From NCBI RefSeq assembly GCF_014202425.1, contig NZ_JACHGT010000005.1, positions 186,001 through 250,000 of the forward strand: a DNA stretch of 64,000 bases, in the 5' to 3' direction. The notes beneath the pieces are model-generated. The model made no database searches. It saw nothing but the letters and a program-made list of their open reading frames with translations, and was not told where the DNA came from. This stretch comes from Phytomonospora endophytica. Lineage in GTDB: Bacteria; Actinomycetota; Actinomycetes; Mycobacteriales; Micromonosporaceae. The position numbers and the translations under genes were made by a program. Positions 40,801 to 49,937 of this stretch are shown here, one piece after another. Numbering within the stretch: the first letter of the stretch is position 1; the number at the start of each line of letters is the position of its first letter.

Positions 40801-43074
40801 TCACCCCACCGCCGCCCGCAGGCACTCCCCGGTCACCGAACCCTCCGCCGACAGCAGCTCGCGCGGTGTACCGGTGAACACGATCTCCCCACCGCGCCTC
40901 CCGCCGTCCGGCCCGAGGTCGACGATCCAGTCGGCCCGGGCGATCACGTCCAGGTTGTGCTCGATGACCACCACGGTGTTCCCGTCGTCGACGAGCCGGT
41001 CGAGCAGCCCCACCAGGCCGTCCACATCGGACATGTGCAGGCCCGTCGTCGGTTCGTCCAGCACGTAGATCGCGCCGTCCTCACGCAGCCGCGTCGCCAG
41101 TTTCAGCCGCTGGCGCTCGCCGCCCGACAGGGTCGACACGGACTGGCCGAGGCTCACGTACGACAGGCCCACCTCGACCAGCGCGCCGAAGCCGCGGCTC
41201 ATCGCCTTCGCGCCCGGCAGGCCTTCGACGAACCCGGCGGCCTCCTCGGCGGTCATGTCGAGCACGTCGGCGATCGACTTCCCGCGCACGGTCATGGCCA
41301 GCACCTCGTCGTTGAACCGGCGGCCGCCGCAGGCCTCGCAGGTCGTGCGGACCGGGTCCATGAACGCCAGGTCGGTGTAGATCTCCCCGCGCCCGCCGCA
41401 CTCGGGGCACGCCCCGGCGGAGTTGAAGCTGAACATGCCCGGCTTCACCCCGTGCTCGTCGGCGAAGACCTTGCGGATCCGGTCCATGGCACCGATGTAG
41501 GTCGCCGGGGTCGAGCGCGCCGAGATGCCGATCGAGGACTGGTCGACGATGATCGCCGCGGGATGCGCGGCGGCGAAGACGCCCGAGACGAGGCTGCTCT
41601 TGCCCGAACCCGCCACCCCCGTGACCACCGTCAGGACCCCTTCGGGGATCGTCGTGCCGACGCCCTTGAGGTTGTGCAGCCGCGAGGCCGGGACGTCGAG
41701 ACGCCCCCGTCCCCGCCGCACGCCGTCCTTCACCGACGGCGGCCTGCGCAGCCCCCGGCCCGTCGGCGTGTCGGCCTCGGCGAGCGCCTCGACGGTACCT
41801 TCGAACACGATCTCCCCGCCGTGCGTCCCGGCGCCGGGCCCCATGTCGATGACGTGGTCGGCGGTGGTGATGACGTCCCGGTCGTGCTCGACGACCAGCA
41901 CCGTGTTGCCCTTGTCGCGCAACCGGCGCAGCAGGTCGTTGAGGCGGTGAACGTCGCGCGGGTGGAGCCCGATGCTCGGCTCGTCGAAGATGTAGGTCAT
42001 CCCGGTCAGGCTGCTGCCCAGGTGCCGCACCGTCTTGAGCCGCTGGCCCTCCCCGCCCGACAGCGACGGCGTTTCCCGGTCGAGGCTCAAATAGCCCAGC
42101 CCGATGTCCTCGATCCGCCGCAGCGCGCTCACCGCCCGGGTCGCGATCGGTGTGCCGACCGGGTCGTCGATCCCGGCGAGCACCGTGATCAGCTCACCGA
42201 CCTCCAGCGCGGCCATCTCGGCGATCCCCAGTCCGGCGACCCGCGTGGCCAGCGCGGCCTTGTTGAGGCGGGCGCCGCCGCATTCCGGGCACACGCCCTC
42301 GGTGACGAAGCGCCGGACGGTCTCGCGGGTCTTGTCGCTCAGACTCGACAGATCGCGCTTGAGGTAGAGCCGGTCGAAGTTCTCCGCCAGCCCCCAGTAG
42401 GTGTTGTTGTAGGTCGCGTTGGCGCTGCGCCGCTTGACGGTGAAGCCCTTGCCGTACAAGAAGAGCTCCCACTTGTCGGCCGGGAAGTCCCGCAGCGGCA
42501 GATCGGGGTCGAACAGGCCCGACTCGGCGTAGTACTGCCAGGCGACCGTGCCCACCGCCATCGGCGGGAAGAGGATCGCGCCGCCGTTGAGCGACTTCGA
42601 GGTGTCGACGAGCCTGTCCAGGTCGAGGCGGAACGTCCGGCCGAGCCCGTCGCACTCCGGGCACATCCCGGCCGGGTCGTTGAAGGAGTAGACCGTCGCC
42701 TCGCCCGCGCTCGGGCGGCCCACCCGCGAGTACAGCACCCGCAGGATCGAGTAGATGTCGGTCATCGTCCCGACCGTCGAGCGCGCACTGCCGCCGATCG
42801 GCCGCTGATCGACCACGATCGCCGGCGAGAGCCGGTCGATGGTGTCGGCCTTGGGCCGCTCGTACTTCGGCAGCCGGTTGCGCACGAACCAGGTGAAGGT
42901 CTCGTTGAGCTGCCGCTGCGACTCCACCGCGACCGTGTCGAACACGATCGAGGACTTCCCCGAACCGGACACCCCGGTGAAGACGGTGATCTTCCCCTTG
43001 GGGATGTTCAGCGTGAGATCGCGCAGATTGTGCTCCCGCGCGCCGGTGATCCTGATGTCGTCCGTATTTGCCAT
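40801..43074 (-). CDS. Short UvrA paralogue (class II/III, DrrC-like)
   Basis: 757 aa versus about 950 in housekeeping UvrA. ATG 43074 (MANTDDIRI). Two ABC modules: Walker A TGVSGSGKSSIVFDTV and TGVAGSGKSSLVSGVF; signatures SLSGGEGQRLKTVRHLG and TLSGGERQRLKLATRL; Walker B YIFDEPSIGLHPRD and YVLDEPTTGLHMSD. Zinc-type pairs CPECDGLG, CPECGGARLN, CPECGGRG and CEACGGRRF are present. The shortening falls in the region that in full UvrA includes the UvrB-interaction domain. Such paralogues are associated with resistance to DNA-binding drugs. It is divergent from a WYL regulator 63 bp away that probably controls it. Confidence 0.9.
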   Translation of the reverse strand: MANTDDIRITGAREHNLRDLTLNIPKGKITVFTGVSGSGKSSIVFDTVAVESQRQLNETFTWFVRNRLPKYERPKADTIDRLSPAIVVDQRPIGGSARSTVGTMTDIYSILRVLYSRVGRPSAGEATVYSFNDPAGMCPECDGLGRTFRLDLDRLVDTSKSLNGGAILFPPMAVGTVAWQYYAESGLFDPDLPLRDFPADKWELFLYGKGFTVKRRSANATYNNTYWGLAENFDRLYLKRDLSSLSDKTRETVRRFVTEGVCPECGGARLNKAALATRVAGLGIAEMAALEVGELITVLAGIDDPVGTPIATRAVSALRRIEDIGLGYLSLDRETPSLSGGEGQRLKTVRHLGSSLTGMTYIFDEPSIGLHPRDVHRLNDLLRRLRDKGNTVLVVEHDRDVITTADHVIDMGPGAGTHGGEIVFEGTVEALAEADTPTGRGLRRPPSVKDGVRRGRGRLDVPASRLHNLKGVGTTIPEGVLTVVTGVAGSGKSSLVSGVFAAAHPAAIIVDQSSIGISARSTPATYIGAMDRIRKVFADEHGVKPGMFSFNSAGACPECGGRGEIYTDLAFMDPVRTTCEACGGRRFNDEVLAMTVRGKSIADVLDMTAEEAAGFVEGLPGAKAMSRGFGALVEVGLSYVSLGQSVSTLSGGERQRLKLATRLREDGAIYVLDEPTTGLHMSDVDGLVGLLDRLVDDGNTVVVIEHNLDVIARADWIVDLGPDGGRRGGEIVFTGTPRELLSAEGSVTGECLRAAVG

Positions 43075-43137
43075 GTCACCGACCTTAGGCACGAAGCAGG
43101 ACAGATCCCGTCACCCTTTTGCGGCATGCTGGAATCC

Positions 43138-44124
43138 ATGGAAGCCTCACCGACCGAACGGCTGCTGCGGCTGCTGTCGGTGCTCCAGACCGGCCGCGAG
43201 TACACCGGCGTCGAACTCGCCGACCGGCTGGGCGTCAGCATCCGCACGATCCGCCGCGACATCGGGCGCCTGCGCGACCTCGGCTACCCCGTCGACGCCT
43301 CGATCGGCGCGATCGGCGGCTACCGGCTCGTCGCGGGAACGGCGATGCCGCCCCTGCTGCTCGACGACGACGAGGCCGTCGCCATCGCCGTCGGACTGCA
43401 GACGGCGGCGACCGGGATGGACGAGCCGGCCGCGCGCGCCCTGGCCAAGATCGAGCAGGTCCTCCCCGGGCGCCTGCGCCGCCGGGTGGAGGCCGTCACG
43501 GCCGCCACCGAGCCGCTCACCGGGATGCTCCGGGGCGGGAACCCGGTCGCGCCCGCCGTCGACCCGGAAGTCTTCGCCGCGCTCGCCACGGCCTGCCGCC
43601 GGGGGCAGCGCCTGCGGTTCACCTACGCCGCGAAGGGCGGCGCCGAACCCGCGCGCAGGCACGCCGACCCGCACCGGCTCGTCAGCGCCGACCGCCGCTG
43701 GTACCTCGTCGCCTACGACCTCGACCGGCTCGACTGGCGCACCTTCCGCGCCGACCGCGTCGGCGCCCCCGAAGCGACCGGGGCGCCGGCCACCGAGCGC
43801 GAACCGCCAGGCGGGGACGCCGCGACCTTCGTCGCGGAGTCGATCACCGGGATCCGGGCCAGGCACCGTGCGCTCGTCGTGCTGCACACCGGCATCGAGG
43901 ACGCCCGCGCCCGCCTCCCCGGCGGCACCGGCGTCCTCGAAGAGATCGACGAGCGCAGCTGCCTGCTGACCACCGGCGGCGACGCCCTTGACTGGCTGGC
44001 GATGCGCCTGGTCCTGCTGGACGTGCCCCTGGAGGTACGCGAACCGCCCGAGCTCGCCGCTTATATGCGGCGGCTCGGGCGGCGGATGATCGAGGCGGGG
44101 TCTTCCCGGTCGGCGCGGACCTAG
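43138..44124 (+). CDS. YafY-type WYL-domain transcriptional regulator
   Basis: 328 aa from ATG 43138 (MEASPTERLLRLLSVLQTGR); an ATG 12 nt earlier is possible. DeoR-like HTH at the start (YTGVELADRLGVSIRTIRRD, IGRLRDLGYPVDASIGAIGG) and a WYL domain (about 135-225: LRFTYAAKGG, RRWYLVAYDLDRLDWRTFR) plus a C-terminal WCX region. WYL domains bind nucleic-acid ligands or nucleotides and often respond to DNA damage. Divergent placement with the UvrA paralogue suggests control of it. Its end overlaps the convergent DUF3043 gene by 4 nt. Confidence 0.9.
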   Translation: MEASPTERLLRLLSVLQTGREYTGVELADRLGVSIRTIRRDIGRLRDLGYPVDASIGAIGGYRLVAGTAMPPLLLDDDEAVAIAVGLQTAATGMDEPAARALAKIEQVLPGRLRRRVEAVTAATEPLTGMLRGGNPVAPAVDPEVFAALATACRRGQRLRFTYAAKGGAEPARRHADPHRLVSADRRWYLVAYDLDRLDWRTFRADRVGAPEATGAPATEREPPGGDAATFVAESITGIRARHRALVVLHTGIEDARARLPGGTGVLEEIDERSCLLTTGGDALDWLAMRLVLLDVPLEVREPPELAAYMRRLGRRMIEAGSSRSART

Positions 44125-44786
44125 GCGACCTTGGTGCCGGTCTTGACCTGCGGGCGCGGCATGCGCAGCTTGCGGATCATGATGAAGCGCATGCACACGT
44201 ACCAGTAGAGGCCGGGCTTCTTCTGGGTGGTGTTCGGGTACTTCTCCTTGACCGCCTTGCCGACCTTGCGGCAGATGATGAAGGCCTCGACCACGAAGGC
44301 GAGGAGCATGAAGACCCACAGGCCGGTCGAGACGTTGCGGACCATCGGCGGCATGCCGGGCTGGCTGGTCACCAGGACGACGAGGACGACGAGGAAGAAG
44401 AACTGGGAGATGGTGAAGCGGCTGTCGACGATGTCGCGGGCGAGGCGGCGCTCGGGGCCCCGGTCGCGCGGCATGTGGTACTTGTCGTAGGCCGGGTCGC
44501 CGCGGTCGAGGCCCTGCTGGATCTCGACGCGGCGGGCGCGCTGTTCGCCTCGCTCCTGCTTCGACTTCTCGCGGCGGCGGGCGGCCGACTCCTTGCGGTT
44601 CGTCGGCGGGGGGACGTAGGGCCCGCGCTTGCCGGCGGCGCGTTTGGGCGTCGCGGCGGCCTTGTCGCGGCCCGAACCGCTCGCTTTCTTCGGACCGAGG
44701 TCGACGGCCTCGGTCTCTTCGGCGGCCTCGGTCACATCGGCGGTGGCCGCGTCGTCTTTTTCAGCGCGGCGGAACAGGGAAGACAC
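44121..44786 (-). CDS. DUF3043 membrane protein, leaderless
   Basis: 221 aa. The GTG at 44786 lies 7 nt after a TATCCT -10 box and lacks an RBS. The N-terminal 110 residues are charged and low-complexity (KRAAGKRGPYVPPPTNRKES, RREKSKQERGEQRARR), then RGPERRLARDIVDSRFTI and two membrane helices (about 125-165), ending in a basic tail. The family is actinobacterial and often lies near respiratory or cell-division genes. Function unknown. It is normally found in the ctaC/nadA neighbourhood, as here. Confidence 0.88.
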   Translation of the reverse strand: MSSLFRRAEKDDAATADVTEAAEETEAVDLGPKKASGSGRDKAAATPKRAAGKRGPYVPPPTNRKESAARRREKSKQERGEQRARRVEIQQGLDRGDPAYDKYHMPRDRGPERRLARDIVDSRFTISQFFFLVVLVVLVTSQPGMPPMVRNVSTGLWVFMLLAFVVEAFIICRKVGKAVKEKYPNTTQKKPGLYWYVCMRFIMIRKLRMPRPQVKTGTKVA

Positions 44787-44793
44787 GGCCGCA

Positions 44794-44799
44794 AGGATA
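44794..44799 (-). promoter_or_regulatory. -10 box of leaderless DUF3043 transcript
   Basis: Minus-strand TATCCT is followed by 7 nt and the GTG start codon, so transcription would begin at or within a base or two of the start. No good -35 was found. Confidence 0.5.
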
Positions 44800-45173
44800 G
44801 TCGAGTCGGCGGGCCGCCCGTCGAGGCGTACGGCCCGCCGTTGGTCACAGGTGCTCGTTCACCCGGGTCGGAGGGTGGCGTGGGGGAGGGGGTGGGCCCG
44901 GTTGTGCGCCTTTCGGGCGGTTTGGTGCGCGCGGCCGGATTCGGCGAGGTGGCGGGCCGCGACCCTCGCCGTGAGCGAGAGCACGCGTCGTGTCTCACTC
45001 ACGCCGGGCGGCAAGCCACGGGCCCCGCGAACGGGAGCACGCGTCGCGGCTCCCGCGATCGGGGAACCCGACGTCGCCGAGGCGCCGCGCCGGGAACCCG
45101 GCACCGGCGGCGGGCCGAGCCCGATCCCATGCCCCTCGGGCGGTTTCGTTCGCGCCGCTCGAACAGGCACGGC
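44800..45173. other. Intergenic stretch between DUF3043 and murA without a gene
   Basis: It contains two direct copies of GAGCACGCGTCG (about 44979 and 45046) and several short GC-rich dyads such as GCCGGG-AA-CCCGGC (45089-45102). No clear terminator for murA, RNA or ORF with coding features was recognised. Confidence 0.55.
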
Positions 45174-46505
45174 TCAAGGCCGTTCGGTGCGTGCCCCCAG
45201 TGCGGCGAGTTTCCCGTCGAAGTCTTCGTACCCTCGCGAGATGTACCTGTCGACGCCGTAGACCCGTGAGGTGCCTTCGGCGGCGAGGGCGGCGATGAGG
45301 TGGCTGAATCCGGCTCGCAGGTCGGGGATCTGGAGGTCGGCGGCGTGGAGCTTGCTGGGCCCGGCGATGACGGCCGAGTGCAGGAAGTTCCGCCGGCCCC
45401 AGCGGCACGGTGTCCCGCCGAGGCACTCCGAGTACAGCTGGATGTTGGCGCCCATCTGGCGCAGTTCGGTCGTGTACCCGAACCGGCGCTCGTAGACGGT
45501 CTCGTGCACGATCGACAGCCCGCGCGCCTGCGTGAGCGCGACGACGAGCGGCTGCTGCCAGTCGGTCATGAGGCCGGGGTGCACGTCGGTCTCCAGCGCG
45601 ACCGGCTGGAGTTCGCCGCCGGGGTGCCAGAAGCGGATGCCGCCGCCGATGGGGGAGTCGTCGACGGAGAACGCGCCACCGACTGAGCGGTACACGTTGA
45701 GGAAGGTCATCATGTCGGCCTGTTTGGCGCCGCGCACGAAGATCTCGCCGTGCGTGGCCAGCGCGGCCGCGCCCCAGCTCGCGGCCTCGATCCGGTCGGG
45801 GATCGGCCGGTGCGAGTAGCCGGAGAGTTTCGCCACGCCCTGGATCTCGATGACCCGGTCGGTGTGGACCTTGATGATCGCGCCCATCTTCTGCAGGACG
45901 CAGATGAGGTCGACGATCTCCGGCTCGACGGCCGCGTTGCGCAGTTCGGTCACGCCGTCGGCGAGGACGGCGGTGAGCAGCACCTGCTCGGTGGAGCCCA
46001 CGGAGGGGTACTCCAGCTCGTACTTGATGCCGCGCAGGCCGTTGGGCGCCGACAGGTGCAGCCCGTCGGGGCGCTTGTCGACGACGGCGCCGAACTCGCG
46101 CAGCGCCTGGATGTGGAAGTCGATGGGGCGGTCGCCGATCTTGCAGCCGCCCAGGTCGGGGATGAACGCGTGCCCGAGCCGGTGCAGCAGGGGGCCACAG
46201 AACAGGATCGGGATGCGACTGGATCCGGCGTGCACGTTGATCTCGTCGACGGCGGCCCGGGTCACGTTCGCCGGGTCCATCACGAGCTCGCCTTCGGGCC
46301 CGGTGGACACCTTGACGCCGTGCGCCTCCAGCAGGCCGGTGACGATCTCGACGTCCCGGATCGCCGGGACGTCGTAGAGCGTCGAGGCCGTCTCGCCGAG
46401 TACGGCGGCGACCATCGCCTTCGAGACGAGATTCTTCGCGCCGCGGACCTGGATCTCACCGCGGAGCGGGGTTCCGCCGTGGACTACGAGGACGTCTTCA
46501 CTCAA
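45174..46505 (-). CDS. murA: UDP-N-acetylglucosamine 1-carboxyvinyltransferase MurA
   Basis: 443 aa. The start is set at TTG 46505, 6 nt after AAGGAG (46517-46512); a TTG at 46523 lies upstream of that RBS. EPT-type fold: LVVHGGTPLRGEIQVRGAKN (with the UDP-GlcNAc-binding Lys-Asn), SSRIPILFCGPLLHRLG, LGGCKIGDRPIDFH with the catalytic, fosfomycin-target Cys, then DVHPGLMTDWQQPLVVALTQ and a C-terminal DLRAGFSHLIAALAAEG. It transfers enolpyruvate from PEP to UDP-GlcNAc, the first committed step of peptidoglycan synthesis in the cytosol. Actinomycetes often have two; whether this is the essential copy is not visible. Confidence 0.93.
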   Translation of the reverse strand: MSEDVLVVHGGTPLRGEIQVRGAKNLVSKAMVAAVLGETASTLYDVPAIRDVEIVTGLLEAHGVKVSTGPEGELVMDPANVTRAAVDEINVHAGSSRIPILFCGPLLHRLGHAFIPDLGGCKIGDRPIDFHIQALREFGAVVDKRPDGLHLSAPNGLRGIKYELEYPSVGSTEQVLLTAVLADGVTELRNAAVEPEIVDLICVLQKMGAIIKVHTDRVIEIQGVAKLSGYSHRPIPDRIEAASWGAAALATHGEIFVRGAKQADMMTFLNVYRSVGGAFSVDDSPIGGGIRFWHPGGELQPVALETDVHPGLMTDWQQPLVVALTQARGLSIVHETVYERRFGYTTELRQMGANIQLYSECLGGTPCRWGRRNFLHSAVIAGPSKLHAADLQIPDLRAGFSHLIAALAAEGTSRVYGVDRYISRGYEDFDGKLAALGARTERP

Positions 46506-46572
46506 CACTGGCTCCTTAGGCAAACATCCGACAGCGCCAGCAAGCGAGCATAACGGTCAACTCTGGGAACCG

Positions 46573-47742
46573 TTAGGGCAGCGCCAGCATCTGGTCGAGC
46601 GCCACCCTGGCGTAATGTGCCGTGTCACCGTCCACAGTGATCTGATTGGGGACGCGGCCCGCGACCAGCTCTTCGAGCGCCCAGACGAGGTGCGGAAGAT
46701 CGATGCGGTTCATGGTGGAGCAGTAACAGACCGTACGGTCGAGGAACGTGATGTTCTTGTCGGGGTGCGCCGCAGCGACGCGCCTCACCAGGTTCAGTTC
46801 GGTGCCGACCGCCCACGAGGACCCGGCCGGGGCCTCGTCGAGGACTTTGATGATGTATTCGGTCGAACCGACGTAGTCGGCGGCTTCCACGACTTCGTGC
46901 TTGCACTCGGGGTGCACGAGGACGTTTACCCCGGGGACCCGTTCCCTAACCTCGTTGACGCAGTCGAGGGTGAAACGCCCGTGCACGGAGCAGTGCCCGC
47001 GCCACAGGATGATCTTGGCGTCGCGGAGTTCCTGCTCGCTCAGGCCGCCGTTGGGCTTGTGCGGGTTGTAGAGGACGCAGTCGTCGAGGCTGAAGCCCAT
47101 CTCGCGCACCACGGTGTTGCGGCCGAGGTGCTGGTCGGGGAGGAAGAACACCTTCTCGCCGCGCGCGTAGGCCCACTCCAGCGCTCGTTTGGCGTTCGAC
47201 GACGTGCACACCACGCCGCCGTGGCGGCCGACGAAGCCCTTGATGTCGGCGGTGGAGTTCATGTAGGTCACCGGGACGACGTCACCGGCGATGCCCAGGT
47301 CGGTGAACTGCTCCCAGGCCTTCTCGACCTGCGTCAGCGCGGCCATGTCGGCCATCGAGCAGCCGGCCGCCAGGTCGGGCAGGACGACCTTCTGGTGCTC
47401 CTTGGTGAGGATGTCGGCCGATTCGGCCATGAAGTGCACGCCGCAGAACACGATGTGCTCGGCGTCGGGCCGGGCCGCGGCCTGCTGCGCCAGCTTGAAG
47501 GAGTCGCCGGTCACGTCGGCGAACTGGATGACCTCGTCACGCTGGTAGTGGTGGCCGAGGATGAACACCGAGGAGCCGAGCTTCTCCTTGGCCGCCTTCG
47601 CGCGGGCGACCAGGTCGGGGTCGCTGGCGGGGGGCAGCTCGCCGGGACAGTCGACGCCCTTCTCCGAGTCCGCGTCGCTGCCGCGGCCGAGCAGCAGCAG
47701 CGCGGTGGCGGTCGGGGCGGGCTCGGCCCAGGTTTCGGTCAT
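46573..47742 (-). CDS. nadA: Quinolinate synthase NadA
   Basis: 389 aa, RBS GGAGAGGAACGGCG before the ATG. Hallmarks: FILGHHYQRDEVIQFADVTG, IVFCGVHFMAESADILTKEH (first cluster Cys), GGVVCTSSNAKRALEWA (second Cys), and DRTVCYCSTMNRIDLPHLVW (third Cys). It condenses iminoaspartate with dihydroxyacetone phosphate to quinolinate using a [4Fe-4S] cluster. nadB and nadC are not adjacent in the window. The nearby A-type Fe-S carrier gene could supply its cluster. Confidence 0.96.
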   Translation of the reverse strand: MTETWAEPAPTATALLLLGRGSDADSEKGVDCPGELPPASDPDLVARAKAAKEKLGSSVFILGHHYQRDEVIQFADVTGDSFKLAQQAAARPDAEHIVFCGVHFMAESADILTKEHQKVVLPDLAAGCSMADMAALTQVEKAWEQFTDLGIAGDVVPVTYMNSTADIKGFVGRHGGVVCTSSNAKRALEWAYARGEKVFFLPDQHLGRNTVVREMGFSLDDCVLYNPHKPNGGLSEQELRDAKIILWRGHCSVHGRFTLDCVNEVRERVPGVNVLVHPECKHEVVEAADYVGSTEYIIKVLDEAPAGSSWAVGTELNLVRRVAAAHPDKNITFLDRTVCYCSTMNRIDLPHLVWALEELVAGRVPNQITVDGDTAHYARVALDQMLALP

Positions 47743-47858
47743 CGCCGTTCCTCTCCAAGGGCCCCACCATTGGGTAGGGGTGAGGCAACCGCGTTAATGC
47801 TGCCACTCGCCTCCGCCCGCCAGGCCGCTACCGTCCGATCACTTGTAGCGTTCCGGCC

Positions 47859-48977
47859 ATGCGCGTGTTGATCTGCCCCGACAAGTTCGCAGGTACCTTG
47901 TCCGCCCCACAGGTCGCCGAGGCGATCGCCGAGGGATGGGCCGGTGTCGCCGCTGAGAGCAAGCTCACCCGCCGGCCCCTCGCCGACGGGGGTCCCGGGT
48001 TCGTGGAAGTGCTGGCCACGGCACTTGGCGGAACACGCGTACCGGTCGAGACCGTCGACCCGCTCGGGCGGCCGGTCACCGGGGAGGTCCTCGTCGTCGG
48101 GGACATCGCCTACGTCGAGAGCGCACAGGCGTGCGGGCTGCACCTGCTGTCGAAGGACGAACGCGACCCCCGCGCCGCGAGTTCCTTCGGGCTCGGCGCG
48201 CTGCTGGCCGCCGCGGCCGAGTCGGGCGCGCGGACCGTCGTGGTCGGGCTGGGCGGGTCGGCGACCAACGACGGCGGCGCCGGGATGCTCGCCGCCCTCG
48301 GCGCGGTCTCCGTCGACAAGGCCGGGGCCGTGCTGCCGTACGGGGGAGCGGCCCTCGCCGCCTGCGAACGCCTCGACGGGACGGCCGTCCTGCGCGGGGT
48401 GCGCCTGGTCGCGGCCACCGACGTCGACAACCCGCTGTGCGGCCTGCACGGCGCCTCCAACGTCTTCGGGCCGCAGAAGGGGGCGAGCCGCGAGGACGTG
48501 CTCTCCCTCGACGCGGCCCTCGAACACTTCGCCGGGATCCTCGCCCGCGACGTCCCCGGCTGTCCCCCGGACGTGCGCGACCTGCCCGGCGCGGGCGCGG
48601 CCGGCGGCATCGGCGCCGCGCTGTTCGCGCTCGGCGGCACCCGCGAATCGGGCGTCGACCTGGTCCGCTCCGCCACCGGCCTCGACGCCGCCCTCGACGA
48701 CGCCGACCTCGTCATCACCGGTGAGGGCTCCTTCGACTTCCAGTCCCTGCGTGGCAAGCTCGTGTCGGGCGTCGCCGCCGCCGCCACCGAACGCGGTGTC
48801 CCGTGCGTCGTCGTCGCCGGGCAGGTCAGCGTCGGCCGCCGCGAAGCCGCCTCCGCCGGCGTCACCGAGACACACGCCCTGGTCGACCACTTCGGCTCCG
48901 TCGAAGAGGCCATGGCCAAACCCGCCGAAGGACTCCGCGCGCTCGCCGCCAGGCTCGCCGCGCAGTGGGATCGGTGA
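47859..48977 (+). CDS. glxK: Glycerate kinase
   Basis: 372 aa. ATG 7 nt after a TAGCGT box (47846-47851) with no RBS, so probably leaderless. The GK family pattern is complete: MRVLICPDKFAGTLSAPQVA, RRPLADGGPGFVEVLATALG, VVVGLGGSATNDGGAGMLAA, DVDNPLCGLHGASNVFGPQK, LPGAGAAGGIGAALFALGG and DLVITGEGSFDFQSLRGK. It phosphorylates D-glycerate with ATP to 2- or 3-phosphoglycerate. A glycerate-kinase gene also stands next to the erpA-like and adoK genes in Mycobacterium (Rv2205c region), so the synteny is old. Confidence 0.93.
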   Translation: MRVLICPDKFAGTLSAPQVAEAIAEGWAGVAAESKLTRRPLADGGPGFVEVLATALGGTRVPVETVDPLGRPVTGEVLVVGDIAYVESAQACGLHLLSKDERDPRAASSFGLGALLAAAAESGARTVVVGLGGSATNDGGAGMLAALGAVSVDKAGAVLPYGGAALAACERLDGTAVLRGVRLVAATDVDNPLCGLHGASNVFGPQKGASREDVLSLDAALEHFAGILARDVPGCPPDVRDLPGAGAAGGIGAALFALGGTRESGVDLVRSATGLDAALDDADLVITGEGSFDFQSLRGKLVSGVAAAATERGVPCVVVAGQVSVGRREAASAGVTETHALVDHFGSVEEAMAKPAEGLRALAARLAAQWDR

Positions 48978-49086
48978 CATGACCCACACGGATCCGGCCC
49001 CGACCGGCGGAACGGCGCGGGAATGTGGGCACGCCCGGCGTGGTTCGTTACGGTGGGATCTAGCAACCGTCGACAGGGAGCAGCAA

Positions 49087-49461
49087 GTGACTAGTACAGA
49101 GACCACGCCGGAGGCCGCCGAGGCTGCCACGGTCGCCACGGGCGCGAGCCTGACCGACAACGCCGCCGAGAAGGTCAAGAACCTCCTCGCGCAGGAAGAG
49201 CGCGACGATCTGCGCCTGCGCGTTGCGGTCCAGCCGGGTGGCTGTTCGGGACTGCGCTACCAGTTGTTCTTCGACGAGCGCTCCCTCGACGGCGACCAGA
49301 CGACCGCCTACGACGGCTTCGAGCTCGTCGTGGACCGCATGAGCGTCCCGTACCTCATGGGGGCCAGCATCGACTTCGTCGACCGCATCGACGCGCAGGG
49401 CTTCACGATCGACAACCCGAACGCCCAGGGCTCCTGCGCGTGCGGAGACTCGTTCCACTAG
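49087..49461 (+). CDS. erpA: A-type iron-sulfur cluster carrier (ErpA/IscA-like)
   Basis: 124 aa, GTG with AGGGAG upstream. Three cluster-binding cysteines are present: one in VAVQPGGCSGLRYQLFFDE and two in the terminal GSCACGDSFH. It accepts clusters from the SUF machinery and hands them to target enzymes; NadA and respiratory proteins encoded nearby are plausible clients. A strong intrinsic terminator follows at 49551. Confidence 0.95.
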   Translation: MTSTETTPEAAEAATVATGASLTDNAAEKVKNLLAQEERDDLRLRVAVQPGGCSGLRYQLFFDERSLDGDQTTAYDGFELVVDRMSVPYLMGASIDFVDRIDAQGFTIDNPNAQGSCACGDSFH

Positions 49462-49550
49462 GCACCGCGTCACGGGTTCCACACGTGCGGCAACGGACCG
49501 GAAGGTTCGAGCCGGGCGTGGGGGAGACGTGAGGTTCGGAAGAGCTTTGG

Positions 49551-49579
49551 AGACCCCGCCCGGGAGGGCGGGGTCTTTT
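49551..49579 (+). terminator. Intrinsic terminator after the erpA region
   Basis: An 11-bp stem (AGACCCCGCCC pairing with GGGCGGGGTCT) with a GGGA tetraloop runs into TTTT, the clearest rho-independent terminator in the window. Confidence 0.92.
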
Positions 49580-49937
49580 CCTGTGCCCGTGGGGGCGGGA
49601 CTTTCCGCGCGTGGCCGGTGTCTCGCCGGCGCGGGCGGTCCTCGACGCGGCCAAGCCGAGTGTCGTGCCACACCTCGGCGGCTCACGCGGCTCACGCGGC
49701 TCACGCGGCCACAGGTCGCGTCGCGGCGACGCCGCGCCTCTCGGACGCGGGCGGGCTGTCTCGCACGTTCGTCCGGCACTCTGGCACAAACGCCCCGCCC
49801 AACCCCGTGCCGTCCCCCACACCCCGGGCCGACACGCTCACCGCTTCACGTGGTCCCCACCGGCGGGCCGCTATATTGTTTCGCGGCCCGGCGGCTCGTG
49901 CTCCGGGCGTCCATCGACCTCGCAGGGACCTCTCTTC
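49580..49937. other. Intergenic stretch upstream of the adenosine-kinase-like gene
   Basis: GC-rich DNA with a triplicated 9-bp unit (49678-49704); the frame of the kinase gene is open back to 49611, but without a conserved extension. No other gene, promoter or RNA could be supported. Confidence 0.5.
49678..49704. repeat. 9-bp microrepeat, three copies
   Basis: GCGGCTCAC is repeated perfectly three times head to tail, followed by a partial fourth (GCGGCCAC). It lies in noncoding DNA 234 bp before the sugar kinase start. Confidence 0.85.
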
